Assembly: GCA_035627955.1 (NCBI GenBank)
Contig: DASPKU010000006.1
Span: 62,001 to 126,000 of the forward strand
Length of the DNA stretch: 64,000 bases
Reading direction: 5' to 3'
Source: Phycisphaerales bacterium
Lineage (GTDB): Bacteria > Planctomycetota > Phycisphaerae > Phycisphaerales > UBA1924
The position numbers were made by a program, and so were the translations under genes. The notes beneath the pieces were generated by a model. It saw only the letters and a program-made list of their open reading frames with translations, ran no database searches and had not been told where the DNA came from. Shown here piece after piece: positions 35,535 through 44,415 of the stretch. Position 1 is the stretch's first letter; the number at the start of each line of letters is the position of its first letter.

Positions 35535-35591
35535 GGCAGGATTCAGAAGGTGGCACTGGTCTCCTGACCAGTGCTCAATCTGAGCCCTGCC
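35535..35591 (+). promoter_or_regulatory. Extended hairpin in the pnp leader, containing a palindrome related to the in-gene elements
   Basis: The outer stem pairs 35535-35547 with 35579-35591 (12 of 13 pairs). The inner hairpin, cactggtc, loop tcct and gaccagtg, lies at 35553-35572 within a stretch resembling one arm of the elements at 40267 and 46919. By analogy with E. coli, a double-stranded leader could be a processing site for autogenous control of pnp. Confidence 0.6.
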
Positions 35592-35707
35592 TCTGCCTCT
35601 CAGAGGTTCTTGGAGAGTCTGGGCGGTTATCCCAGGCATCGCGGCCAAGGGCAATCGGGCCCGCCGCTCCCCCCGCAGACGCGGGGCCAACTCCAAGGAT
35701 TTTCCCA

Positions 35708-37894
35708 ATGGCACAACTCGCTCCCCTCCAGACCCCCATCCGCGTCGAGCGTGAGATCGGCGGCCGCACGCTGATCCTCGAGACCGGCTCGGTTGGCAAA
35801 CTCGCCAACGCGTGCGTGATGGCGACCTACGGCGGCACCTCGGTGCTCGCCGCGGTGGTCCGCAGCAGCCCGCGCGAGGGCATCGACTTCTTCCCCCTCA
35901 CCGTTGATTACCGCGAGAAGACCTCGGCGGCGGGCAAGTTCCCCGGCGGCTTCCGCAAGCGTGAGGGCGCGCCCAACGAGAAGGAAATCCTGACGATGCG
36001 GATGATCGACCGCCCGATGCGGCCGCTCTTCCCCGACGGGTTCCTCGATGAGGTGCAGGTCCAGGTTTTCGTGATGAGCCACGACGGCGAGAACGACAGC
36101 GACGTGCTCGCGGGCACCGCCGCGTCCGCCGCGCTTGCCATCTCCGACATCCCCTTCGAAGGCCCGACCGCCACCGTGCGCGTTGGCCGCATCCACACCG
36201 ACGACGGCCCCCGGTACGTGATCAACCCCACCGTGTCGCAGATGGACTTCAGCGACATGGACGTGGTAGTCGCCGGCCACAAGGACGGCCTCAACATGAT
36301 CGAGGTCGGGGCCGCGGAGGTTGATGAGAAGGGCGTGCTCGGCGCGCTCGACTTCGGCTACACGTACATCAAGGACGTGCTCGAGCTCATCAGCCAGCTC
36401 CACAGCAAGGCCGGCAAGCCCAAGGTGCAGGGCGAGCTCCACCTGCCCAGCCCCGAGATCACCGAGAAGGTGCGCAGCCTGGTCGAGGGCCCGCTGACGC
36501 AGGCCCGCCAGATCAAGAAGAAGCACGAGCGCGGCGACGCGGTGGACAAGCTCCGCAAGGAGATGCTCGACACCCACTTCCCGCTCGCGATGGGCACGAC
36601 CTACGAGGCCTACGCAACCTCCCTCAAGGCTCGCAACATGGCCAAGGAGGCCTTCAAGCGGCTGGAGGAGAAGATCACCCGCCGCCTGATCGTCAAGGAC
36701 CGCATCCGCGCCGACGGGCGCGGCCCCACCGAGATCCGCCCCATCGGCGGCGCGGTGGGCATCTTCGCCCGCACGCACGGCTCGGCCCTGTTCCAGCGCG
36801 GCGAGACGCAGAGCCTCGTGAGCGTCACCCTCGGCACCGCCAAAGACGAGCAGATCATCGACGGCCTCATCGCCGAGTACAGCAAGAAGTTCACCCTGCA
36901 CTACAACTTCCCGCCCTTCTCTACGGGCGAGGTGAAGCGCATCACCGGGCCCGGACGGCGCGAGATCGGCCACGGCGCTCTCGCCGAGCGCAGCCTGATG
37001 GCCATCCTGCCCAGCCCGGAGGAGTTCCCCTACACGATCCGCGTGGTCAGCGACATCACCGAGTCCAACGGCTCGTCGTCGATGGCCAGCGTGTGCGGCG
37101 GCTGCCTGGCCCTGATGGACGCGGGCGTGCCGATCCGGGCGACGTGCGCCGGCATCTCCGTCGGCCGCTTCGCCGATGACAACGACCAGAACGAGATCTT
37201 CGTCACCGACATCATCGGCGAGGAGGACTTCTTCGGCGACATGGACTTCAAGGTGTCGGGCACCCGTGAGGGCATCACTGGCATCCAGCTGGACCTCAAG
37301 ACCCGCGGCCTCGTGCTGTCGCAGATCGAGCGCATCTTTGAGCAGGCCAAGAAGGGCCGCTTGGACATCATCGAGACGATGGAGCAGATCATCGCCGCCC
37401 CGCGCACGACGATCAGCCCCCTCGCACCGCGCCTCATCACCATCCACATCGACCCCGAGAAGATCGGCAAGCTCATCGGGCCGGGCGGCAAGATGATCCG
37501 CGGCCTGCAGGACAAGTACGGCGTCACCATCGACGTCGAGGACGATGGCACCGTCCAGCTAGCGGGTCTCAATGCCGAGACGATTGAGGGCGCCCGCGCC
37601 GAGATCGAGGCGCTCTGCGAAGAGATCAAGGTCGGCACGGTCTACACCGGCAAGGTGGTGAGCATGAAGGACTTCGGCGCCTTCATCGAGCTCGCCCCCG
37701 GCACCGACGGCATGTGCCACATCTCCGAGCTGGCCGAGGGTTACGTGAAGAGCGTGAGCGAGGTCGTCAAGCTGGGCGACGTGGTGAAGGTGAAGGTCAT
37801 CAACGTGGACGACCAGGGCCGCATCAAGCTGAGCCGCAAGGCCGTGATTGTGGAAGAAAACCGGTCCAAGCAGCAGCCCCAGCCCCAGGTCTGA
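35708..37894 (+). CDS. pnp: Polyribonucleotide nucleotidyltransferase
   Basis: Trimeric 3'-5' exoribonuclease that phosphorolyses RNA. The 728-residue protein has both RNase PH domains (LTVDYREKTSAAGKFPGGF in the first, FPPFSTGEVKRITGPGRREI in the second). A KH domain (KIGKLIGPGGKMIRGLQ) and an S1 domain (YTGKVVSMKDFGAFIELAPG) complete the C-terminus. The phosphate-binding serines in ESNGSSSMASVCGGC are intact. It follows rpsO after a 258-bp leader with structured RNA. Confidence 0.97.
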   Translation: MAQLAPLQTPIRVEREIGGRTLILETGSVGKLANACVMATYGGTSVLAAVVRSSPREGIDFFPLTVDYREKTSAAGKFPGGFRKREGAPNEKEILTMRMIDRPMRPLFPDGFLDEVQVQVFVMSHDGENDSDVLAGTAASAALAISDIPFEGPTATVRVGRIHTDDGPRYVINPTVSQMDFSDMDVVVAGHKDGLNMIEVGAAEVDEKGVLGALDFGYTYIKDVLELISQLHSKAGKPKVQGELHLPSPEITEKVRSLVEGPLTQARQIKKKHERGDAVDKLRKEMLDTHFPLAMGTTYEAYATSLKARNMAKEAFKRLEEKITRRLIVKDRIRADGRGPTEIRPIGGAVGIFARTHGSALFQRGETQSLVSVTLGTAKDEQIIDGLIAEYSKKFTLHYNFPPFSTGEVKRITGPGRREIGHGALAERSLMAILPSPEEFPYTIRVVSDITESNGSSSMASVCGGCLALMDAGVPIRATCAGISVGRFADDNDQNEIFVTDIIGEEDFFGDMDFKVSGTREGITGIQLDLKTRGLVLSQIERIFEQAKKGRLDIIETMEQIIAAPRTTISPLAPRLITIHIDPEKIGKLIGPGGKMIRGLQDKYGVTIDVEDDGTVQLAGLNAETIEGARAEIEALCEEIKVGTVYTGKVVSMKDFGAFIELAPGTDGMCHISELAEGYVKSVSEVVKLGDVVKVKVINVDDQGRIKLSRKAVIVEENRSKQQPQPQV

Positions 37895-37924
37895 AGCTGA
37901 ATTGGCATTCTGAGCGCATAAATG

Positions 37925-37955
37925 AGCCCTCCGGCCCGAGCCGGAGGGCTTTTTC
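37925..37955 (+). terminator. Terminator after pnp
   Basis: An 11-bp stem (agccctccggc at 37925-37935, complement at 37940-37950) with loop ccga and ttttt tail. It lies about 30 bp after the stop. Confidence 0.93.
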
Positions 37956-38205
37956 GTGCTTCAGGTCCGCAATCGATTTATTTCCCTTGACCCCCGGAGC
38001 GGAGGACCGGTAATCTGGGCGATCCACCGGGCCGTCTGTTCGTGGGGAAGAGGCGGCCGGGTGCTGGGTCCTGTGTACATGCGTGCAGCCTGCTCATGAC
38101 CGTCACCCCGAGGGGCCGTTGCGCCTCTCGGTGGTGAGCGGTGACAACTTGGGGGTGCAGGATGCAGCGGCGGACCCCGCGGTTGCTTATTGCGGGGAGT
38201 TGGCA
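37956..38205 (+). other. Leader region of the cold-shock gene
   Basis: About 250 bp without a supported gene between the pnp terminator and the cold-shock start. A TTGACC at 37986-37991 with GTAATCT at 38011-38017 could form a promoter (19-bp spacing, modest match). That would give a long untranslated leader, as is common for cold-shock genes. Confidence 0.45.
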
Positions 38206-38520
38206 ATGGAAGGACACAGCCGGTCGATCGAGGGCGTTGAGGGCGTGGTGAAGTGGTTCGACCCCCGGAAGGGGTTCGGCTTCATCGTCGGACCCGAGGG
38301 GCAGGACATCTTCACGCACTACACCGTCATCCAGGGTGATGGGTTCCGCGTGCTGAAGGACGGGGCCTCGGTGAGCTACGACGCGGTGAAGACGGACAAG
38401 GGGTGGAAGGCCACCCGCGTTCACCGCGTGGAAGTGGTGGAGACCACCGGCGCCGGCCTGAAGGGCGTGGCCGGCGCCAAGCGCGGGTACTCGCGGACGG
38501 TTCGGCAGCGGCCGGTGTGA
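38206..38520 (+). CDS. Cold-shock domain protein
   Basis: A 104-residue single-stranded nucleic-acid binding protein. The CSD fills residues 13-75, with GVVKWFDPRKGFGFIV (RNP1) and DIFTHYT (RNP2, tyrosine in place of the usual VH). The C-terminus adds a basic glycine-rich tail of about 30 residues. ATG at 38206 is preceded by GGGGAG at 38194-38199; the longer frame from 38083 lacks support. It probably acts as an RNA chaperone. Confidence 0.9.
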   Translation: MEGHSRSIEGVEGVVKWFDPRKGFGFIVGPEGQDIFTHYTVIQGDGFRVLKDGASVSYDAVKTDKGWKATRVHRVEVVETTGAGLKGVAGAKRGYSRTVRQRPV

Positions 38521-38602
38521 CCGGTCCGGGACCGGTCCAGGTCCGAGTGTTGCGCGGCGCCACCAACTTGGCTTCTGCCGGTTGGGCGCGGATACTCTGC
38601 CC

Positions 38603-39436
38603 GTGCACTGGGGCCTGGCATTCCTGGGCGGGGTCGGCGTGGGCGCCGTCGCGGCGGCGGTCGCCGCGCGGTGGCAGTCGCGCCGGGCGATGGAGCGCCT
38701 TCGGGAGGCCGAGCGCCGGGCGCGGAGCGCCGAGCGGCTAGCCGAGGTCGGCGCCATGACCGGCGGCCTCGCCCATGAAATCAAGAACCCGCTGTCCACG
38801 ATCGGGCTCAACGCGCAGCTGCTCCAGGAGGGCGTGGAGGAGCTCGAGGGCGTTGATCAGGATTCCAAGCAGCGGCTGACGCGCCGGCTGTCGTCGCTGC
38901 GGCGCGAGGTGGAGCGGCTGCGCGGGATCCTGTCGGACTTCCTTTCCTTCGCGGGCGAGATCCGCCTGGACCTCAGCGACGCGGACCTCAACAAGGTCGT
39001 TGACGAGCTGTGCGACTTCTTCCAACCGCAGGCGCAGCAGCAGGGGGTGCGGCTGCGGACCGAACTTTCACCGACGCCGCTGGTGGGGCGGATCGACGTG
39101 CAGCACGTGAAGCAGGCAGTGCTGAACCTGATGCTCAACGCGGTGCAGGCGATGAGCGGTGTGAAGGACGGGCCGCGGGAGCTGATCCTGCGGACGGTGC
39201 GGGAGGTGGGGCGGGACGGGCGTGCGAGCAACGTGCTGCATGTGATCGACACTGGGCCGGGGATCGCGCCGGAGGTGATGGAGAAGATCTTCACGCCGTA
39301 CTTCACGACCAAGAGCGGGGGGACGGGGCTCGGATTGCCCACGACCCGCCGGTTGATCGAGGCGCAGGGGGGGCGGATTGATGTGCACACGGAGGTGGGG
39401 CGGGGGACGGACTTTGTGGTGCGGCTGCCGGGGTAG
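38603..39436 (+). CDS. Membrane-anchored sensor histidine kinase
   Basis: A roughly 277-residue kinase. One membrane helix at the N-terminus (WGLAFLGGVGVGAVAAAVAA) leads into a coiled-coil and the DHp domain with GLAHEIKNPLSTI (phospho-accepting histidine). The catalytic domain has N-box NLMLNAVQAM, G1 box DTGPGIAPEVMEKIF and G2 box GGTGLGLPTTRRLIE. No periplasmic sensor domain exists, so it must sense through the membrane helix or partners. GTG at 38603 is chosen; TTG at 38582 is possible. No cognate regulator is adjacent. Confidence 0.9.
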   Translation: MHWGLAFLGGVGVGAVAAAVAARWQSRRAMERLREAERRARSAERLAEVGAMTGGLAHEIKNPLSTIGLNAQLLQEGVEELEGVDQDSKQRLTRRLSSLRREVERLRGILSDFLSFAGEIRLDLSDADLNKVVDELCDFFQPQAQQQGVRLRTELSPTPLVGRIDVQHVKQAVLNLMLNAVQAMSGVKDGPRELILRTVREVGRDGRASNVLHVIDTGPGIAPEVMEKIFTPYFTTKSGGTGLGLPTTRRLIEAQGGRIDVHTEVGRGTDFVVRLPG

Positions 39437-39445
39437 TGAGGGGCA

Positions 39446-39796
39446 TCAGTCCTCAAACTCCGCGCGCATGGCCCCGATGTCGTACGTACCGCCGCACTCT
39501 GGGCAGCGCCCGCGATCAGGGAGTTGGCCGAGCTCGTACCCGCAGTCGAAACAGACGCGGTAGCCAAGGCGTTTCAGACGCTTGACCTCGCGCCAGCAGT
39601 AGAACACGTAGCCACCAGGCAGCGCGCCGTACCAGACGTACTCGTCGACCGCGTCGAGGACCGGAAGCAGCCGGTCTACGAACATCAACGGGATGAGAAC
39701 AGCGAGCACAACGATGCCGGTGATCAGCAAACGGACGGTTGCACGCTGACAGATCAAGGTCCAGTAGCGGCCGTTGCGCAGGTAGAAAGGCTTCAT
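39446..39796 (-). CDS. Membrane protein with C-terminal zinc ribbon
   Basis: A 116-residue protein with two hydrophobic segments (about residues 23-42 and 55-68) and a C-terminal zinc ribbon. The cysteine pairs are CFDCGYELGQLPDRGRCPEC and the knuckles are separated by 15 residues. This layout (two membrane helices, then a CxxC-YxLxGLP-CPxC ribbon) recurs in Planctomycetota proteins of unknown role. A related, startless reading frame occurs at 45923. Base composition is slightly less GC-rich than its neighbours. Confidence 0.75.
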   Translation of the reverse strand: MKPFYLRNGRYWTLICQRATVRLLITGIVVLAVLIPLMFVDRLLPVLDAVDEYVWYGALPGGYVFYCWREVKRLKRLGYRVCFDCGYELGQLPDRGRCPECGGTYDIGAMRAEFED

Positions 39797-39822
39797 CGAT
39801 CCCTACCTGGCCGACGTCCATT

Positions 39823-41298
39823 TCACACCAGCAGCGTCGCCGGCTTTTCCAGAAGTTCGCGCACGGTTGCGAGGTAAGCGGCCGCCATGGCGCCGTCCAC
39901 CACGCGGTGGTCCGATGACATCGTCATCGACATCACATAGCCCGGCACGACCTGGCCGTTCTTGACCACCGGCTTCTGGACGGCGGCGCCCACGGCGAGG
40001 ATGGCGACGTTGGGCGGGTTGATGATGGCGTTGAAGTGCGACACGCCGAACATGCCCAGGTTGCTGATGGTGAACGTCGAGTCGCTCATCTCCTGGGGGC
40101 TGAGGCCCTTGCTGCGGGCCTTGTCGGCCAGCTGCTTGGACTGGGCGGAGATCTGCCGCAGGCCGAGGTTGTCGGCGTTGCGGAGCGTGGCGACGAGCAG
40201 GCCGCCGCCGCGTTCTTCGGACAGGGCAATGGCGATGCCGACGTTGACGTCGGAGATGATCTCGATGGTGGGACCGGTCTCCTGACCGGTCTTTCCCCCC
40301 GCACCGGTCGGGAGACCGGTGCCACCATTCCAGCGGCTGTTGACGTACGGGTGCTGGTGCATCGCAAGGGCCACGGCCTTGACGAGGAAGTCGTTGACGC
40401 TGAGCTTCACGCCCTGGCCGGCGAGCTGCTCGTTGAGCTGGCCGCGGAGCGACATCAGCGCGTCCATGTCCACATCGACCGTGACCTGGTAGTGGGGGAT
40501 GGTCTGCTTGGATTCCTGGAGGCGGCTGGCGATGACGCGCCGCATGTTGGAGAGCGGCACCGTACGGCCCTCGAGTGTGGCGCCCGCGGCGGGCACCGGG
40601 GCCGGCGTGCTGCGCTTGGGCTCGATCTGCTGTGTGTGGCCGGCCGCACCGCGGCCGCCGCCTCCCGAGCTCATCGCGTCTTCCACGTCGCGCCGGATGA
40701 TGCGACCACCGGGCCCGGAGCCCTGGAGCCCGGAGAGGTCCACGCCCGACTCCTCGGCGATCTTCTTCGCAAGCGGCGACGCGAACACGCGGCCACCGCG
40801 CCCGCTACCGCCGCCGCCGTGCCCATCAAACCCGCCCGCGCTCGGAGCGCCGTGACGCCCGTTTGCCTGTGTGCCCGAGGTCTGGCGCGAGGCATCGCTG
40901 CGTTCGATCACTGCTGTGGTGCTCGTGCCCGCAGGGCGGCTCATGCCGTGCTCGCCCTCAACGCTCGCCCGCTTGCCGCTGCTCGCGGGGGCGTCCTTGG
41001 CCGCGCCGCCCTTGCCGGCGCCGGCCCCACCCGCCGACCGGGCCGCGTCCACGCTCTCGCCCGCGCCCGCGAGGACCATGATCAGCGTGCCCACCGGCAC
41101 CGCCTGCCCCTCGGCCACGGCCAGCCTGGCGACGGTTCCGTCGTCGAAGCTCTGCAGCTCCATGGTGGCCTTGTCGGTCTCGATGTCCGCGACCACGTCG
41201 CCGGACTTGACCTTCTGGCCTTCCTTCACGTTCCACTTGACGATCGTGCCCTGCTGCATGGTGTCGGACAGGCGGGGCATGGTCATTTCGATGGGCAT
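39823..41298 (-). CDS. Dihydrolipoamide acetyltransferase, E2 of pyruvate dehydrogenase
   Basis: A 491-residue E2 core enzyme that transfers acetyl groups from lipoate to CoA. The lipoyl domain is at residues 1-80 (lysine in ETDKATME), followed by a flexible Gly/Ala/Ser linker. A peripheral-subunit binding domain (ASPLAKKIAEESGVDLSGLQ) and the catalytic domain follow, ending SSDHRVVDGAMAA with the active-site histidine and aspartate. A 20-residue in-frame insertion (element at 40267-40326) sits in a loop of the catalytic domain. E1-beta lies upstream on the same strand with a small unknown gene between. Confidence 0.93.
   Translation of the reverse strand: MPIEMTMPRLSDTMQQGTIVKWNVKEGQKVKSGDVVADIETDKATMELQSFDDGTVARLAVAEGQAVPVGTLIMVLAGAGESVDAARSAGGAGAGKGGAAKDAPASSGKRASVEGEHGMSRPAGTSTTAVIERSDASRQTSGTQANGRHGAPSAGGFDGHGGGGSGRGGRVFASPLAKKIAEESGVDLSGLQGSGPGGRIIRRDVEDAMSSGGGGRGAAGHTQQIEPKRSTPAPVPAAGATLEGRTVPLSNMRRVIASRLQESKQTIPHYQVTVDVDMDALMSLRGQLNEQLAGQGVKLSVNDFLVKAVALAMHQHPYVNSRWNGGTGLPTGAGGKTGQETGPTIEIISDVNVGIAIALSEERGGGLLVATLRNADNLGLRQISAQSKQLADKARSKGLSPQEMSDSTFTISNLGMFGVSHFNAIINPPNVAILAVGAAVQKPVVKNGQVVPGYVMSMTMSSDHRVVDGAMAAAYLATVRELLEKPATLLV
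40267..40326. repeat. In-frame palindromic element inside the E2 gene
   Basis: A 60-bp insertion whose 24-nt arms (40267-40290 and 40303-40326) are inverted copies with two mismatches around a 12-nt loop. On the gene strand it is read in frame as [20 protein letters not shown]. It matches the larger element in guaA (46919-46996) in arm sequence, reading frame and encoded peptide ends. Confidence 0.9.
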
Positions 41299-41370
41299 TC
41301 GAGCGAACTCCGAGGCGTGCTGCGAGGCAGGTGAACTGGTGGCATGTGGTTGAGGCCGCGAAGCGCCGCG

Positions 41371-41631
41371 TTACGCCGCGGGCGATTCGTTCCGCTGCAT
41401 CGGGTAGACCTCTTTGACGAGCAGTGCGTTGATCATCTTGGGATAGCCCTCGAAGGCGATATAGAACGACGTCTTTGATGGATTGGAGGGCTTCTCTTCG
41501 TCTGGGCGGATCGCCGGGGTGAACCACACCCAGTCACGGTGCGGGATCTGGTACTCGGTCCCATCGATCATGCGGATTACGACACCCTGGGGGTGCTCGT
41601 ACACGAACCGTCGGATCGCTGCCACATCCAT
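41371..41631 (-). CDS. Small conserved protein between E1-beta and E2
   Basis: An 86-residue soluble protein starting MDVAAIRRFVYEHPQGVVIR. It has a compact beta-rich look (VIRMIDGTEYQIPHRDWVWF), resembling small planctomycetal proteins with the DG-x-x-Y-x-IPHRD pattern. Placement between two pyruvate dehydrogenase genes on one strand makes co-transcription likely; a role in the complex is not implied by sequence. Confidence 0.7.
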   Translation of the reverse strand: MDVAAIRRFVYEHPQGVVIRMIDGTEYQIPHRDWVWFTPAIRPDEEKPSNPSKTSFYIAFEGYPKMINALLVKEVYPMQRNESPAA

Positions 41632-41664
41632 GCCCTGGCCTCCTTCACGACCAGCCTACTTGCC

Positions 41665-42744
41665 TCACCGCCCCAGCGTCCTCCGCACCGCCGCCATGAT
41701 CCGCCCCTTGTTGGGCAGGTACTCCGCCTCCAGGTTCTTGGCGTAGGGCGTGGGCACGTCCGCGCTGTTCACGCGCACGGGCTCCGCGTCCAGCAGATCA
41801 AACCCGCGCTCGATCACCTGCGTCACCACCTCGCTGGCCACGCTGGCGAAGGGCCAGCACTGGTCGACGACGACGATCCGCCCCGTCTTGCTCAGGCTCT
41901 CGAGAACAGAGTCAATGTCCAGGGGCCGGATGGTCCGCATGTCCAGCACATCGCAGGTAATCCCCTCCTTGGCGAGCTCGTCCGCGGCCTCAATACAAAA
42001 ATTCACCGGCCGCCCGAAAGACACCACCGTGCAGTCCGAGCCCTCGCGGGCCAGGTACGCCTGCCCGAAGGGGATGTAGTACTCCTCTTGGGGCACGTGG
42101 GCCTTGTCGCCCAGCATGCGCTCGGACTCGAGGAAGAACACCGGGTCCAGCTCGCGCAGGGCCGTCTTCAGCAGCCCCTTCGCGTCGTACGGGTTGCTCG
42201 GGATCACGATCTTCACGCCCGGCACGTTGGAGTACAGCCCCTCCACCGTCCAGCTGTGCGTCGAGCCCAGCTGCCCGCCCGCGCCGTCGTTGCCGCGGAA
42301 CACCACGCCGCAGCCCCACTGGCCGCCGCTCATGTACAGCATCTTGGGCACGTTGTTGAGGATCTGGTCGGCCGCGACCAGCGAGAACGACCACGACATG
42401 AACTCGATCACCGGCTTGAGCCCGTACATCGCCGCGCCCACCGCCAGCCCCGCGAACCCGTTCTCGCTGATGGGGGCGTCGATGATCCGCTTGGGGCCAA
42501 ACTCGTCGAGCATCCCCTGGCTCACCTTGTACGCCCCGTTGTACTCCGCCACCTCCTCGCCCATGAGGAAGATCCGCTGGTCCCGCCGCATCTCCTCGGA
42601 CAGGGCCTCGCGCAGCGCCTCGCGGAACTGGATGAGCCGGTCACCCTCCCTCGGGGGCAGGGGTTTAGAGAAGTCGGGCAGGCCCGGGAAGTTGTGGGCG
42701 GGGAGTTGTGGGGGGCGAGCGGGAGCGGTGGGGGTGGCGGTCAT
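41665..42744 (-). CDS. Pyruvate dehydrogenase E1 component, beta subunit
   Basis: A 359-residue transketolase-like beta subunit that, with an alpha subunit, decarboxylates pyruvate on thiamine diphosphate. Blocks include RIFLMGEEVAEYNGAYKVS (thiamine-activating glutamate), RIIDAPISENGFAGLAVGAA, HSWTVEGLYSNVPGVKIVIP and the C-terminal VDQCWPFASVASEV domain. No alpha-subunit gene lies upstream or elsewhere in the window, so alpha is encoded elsewhere. The N-terminus has a proline-rich stretch before the conserved domain. It leads the minus-strand run toward E2. Confidence 0.93.
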   Translation of the reverse strand: MTATPTAPARPPQLPAHNFPGLPDFSKPLPPREGDRLIQFREALREALSEEMRRDQRIFLMGEEVAEYNGAYKVSQGMLDEFGPKRIIDAPISENGFAGLAVGAAMYGLKPVIEFMSWSFSLVAADQILNNVPKMLYMSGGQWGCGVVFRGNDGAGGQLGSTHSWTVEGLYSNVPGVKIVIPSNPYDAKGLLKTALRELDPVFFLESERMLGDKAHVPQEEYYIPFGQAYLAREGSDCTVVSFGRPVNFCIEAADELAKEGITCDVLDMRTIRPLDIDSVLESLSKTGRIVVVDQCWPFASVASEVVTQVIERGFDLLDAEPVRVNSADVPTPYAKNLEAEYLPNKGRIMAAVRRTLGR

Positions 42745-42813
42745 GGGCGGCGTACGTCCTCAGTCCTATGGGGGTCCGAAGGCAGGGTCCGGGCCAAAGG
42801 GGAATGGTAGGAA

Positions 42814-42840
42814 AGTCGGAAGTGGGAAGTCGGAAGTCGG
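42814..42840. repeat. Short tandem repeat of the 7-bp-like unit gtcggaa
   Basis: Three iterations related to agtcggaagtgggaagtcgg occupy 42814-42840. A similar pyrimidine version on the other strand lies at 46277-46312. Both lie between minus-strand genes: this one between pdhB and the unknown gene at 42895, the other past the guaA stop. Confidence 0.6.
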
Positions 42841-42894
42841 AGCCGGACACCGCCCCGTGGGCAGGGGATGCCGGGGGTGCAGCCCCCGCGCTAG

Positions 42895-44223
42895 TCACGT
42901 TGGCGATTGCTCGGGCGTAGGTGGAAGACCCCATGCTTGCCTCACCGGGTCCAGGTAATAGCCCATCATCTCCAGCTTCTCGGGTGGGCGAACCACGGCC
43001 TTTCCATCCACTCGTTCGACCATGGACAACAGCGTGAAGCTCTCACCTTTAGAGTTCAGAATGTCAACGGAGAGAGTCTCTCGCCGATCTGGCGCATCCT
43101 CTGCTCGTAAATCCGGAACCTTTGGATTCAGCGAAGCTTTCCATCCCTCAGAAACCACGGCAATCTCCGTGGCACCCGTCCGCAGGACCTGCCGCCGCAA
43201 GTTGTCCCATTGGAGGTGCTTGAAGGCATTGTTAGGGAAGTGAAGCACTCCTTGCCATAGGAGTTCAGGGCCCCTGAACAGGAACGCCATCGGGACGTAG
43301 AAGCCATCGGTCTCCATGAACATCTTGGCGACTGCCAAGAGATGTCCCGCCCTTTCCTCGAGAGTCGAGGCGAGGACAGCGAGGCGGAAAGTCTCGCGAC
43401 TGTCCTCTCGGTAGCGTGTTCGCGCTCGCTCCTCTCCTGCTGGATCGAGCCGCACTTGGTTGATTTGGATCTCGACCTGAGAACCATCCAACATCCGCAA
43501 CCATGCGCTGCGTCTGTCCTCGAACGCGATCATGCAAGGCGGCATCATCTTCTGCCTGGGACCTGCGGCCTCGCCGCGATCGTGAGGGAGCCAACGGCAG
43601 TCCTCGTCGAGCCGGAGAACTCGATGGCAATCAATCAACAGAGCTGCGAGACGGCCGAAGACGTGCGCAAGCGCATCGAGCACTTCCACTTCTGGGAGAT
43701 TCGAGTCTACCCAACGACGCTCGACTCTTAGCAGCCCGCCACGGAGGAGATTCTCGGTTGGACGCAGCTTGCGCATAAGGGCGGCTGCGAGCGCTCTGTT
43801 AGAGACGGAAGGCGCCGCCTCTACTTCCATGACTATCTCGCCGTCAGCTGACCCGACCACGTCGACCTTGGCCACGCTGCGAGTCTCAAGATCGGCGTCC
43901 TTGACGATCCTGTTCCTTGAGTTTACGGCCCAGCGCATCACGGGGTCTTTGCGGTACTCCTCTTGCCATTCTGCGTACCAGGCGTCGAAACCGGGTATTC
44001 GCGACTTCGCCGCCTGTAGCGTGAACGTGACATTCCTAAGAGCCTGAACAGTTCCATTCAGGTAGGTTCGCATTCCGTCCAAGTCGCTGTAGCGATGCAG
44101 CGCCTCGTGCCAATGGCGATGCGCCTCTCTCAATCTCGCATGTGCCGAGGCCACGGCGCAACGATCGCCCGACGCGCAGGCGCATGGGAAGGTCTTGAGG
44201 ATTTCGCAATCCGACGTGGGCAT
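42895..44223 (-). CDS. Protein of unknown function, lower GC (possible horizontal gene)
   Basis: A 442-residue soluble protein starting MPTSDCEILKTFPCACASGD. It has no recognised domain. A cysteine-rich start is followed by a helical region (LNGTVQALRNVTFTLQAAKS) and a long alpha/beta body. The base composition is clearly less GC-rich and the codon choice more even than in neighbouring genes, consistent with recent acquisition. It borders a repeat-rich, gene-free stretch at 44224-45096, which also fits a mobile or variable site. Confidence 0.7.
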   Translation of the reverse strand: MPTSDCEILKTFPCACASGDRCAVASAHARLREAHRHWHEALHRYSDLDGMRTYLNGTVQALRNVTFTLQAAKSRIPGFDAWYAEWQEEYRKDPVMRWAVNSRNRIVKDADLETRSVAKVDVVGSADGEIVMEVEAAPSVSNRALAAALMRKLRPTENLLRGGLLRVERRWVDSNLPEVEVLDALAHVFGRLAALLIDCHRVLRLDEDCRWLPHDRGEAAGPRQKMMPPCMIAFEDRRSAWLRMLDGSQVEIQINQVRLDPAGEERARTRYREDSRETFRLAVLASTLEERAGHLLAVAKMFMETDGFYVPMAFLFRGPELLWQGVLHFPNNAFKHLQWDNLRRQVLRTGATEIAVVSEGWKASLNPKVPDLRAEDAPDRRETLSVDILNSKGESFTLLSMVERVDGKAVVRPPEKLEMMGYYLDPVRQAWGLPPTPEQSPT

Positions 44224-44415
44224 CAGGGCTGATCGTATCGAGGGCGGGGCCGTTGAGATCGACTGGCTGAACTGGTCGCCGCCAAACCATCATTGCGCCG
44301 CGGATCGACGCCGCGGGTGTGTTCCGGCGTCACCGGCCGCGGCGGTTGATGGCACCCACGGCACGGAGCGCTCGCGACGACGGGCCCGCACCTCCTGAGC
44401 GGCGGAGCCGCGGGG

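Noticed and set aside
35627-37447. 606-codon open frame on the minus strand opposite pnp
   Set aside because: It is a mirror of the strongly conserved pnp reading frame in GC-rich DNA; its translation is low-complexity Leu/Ala/His/Val text with no domain.
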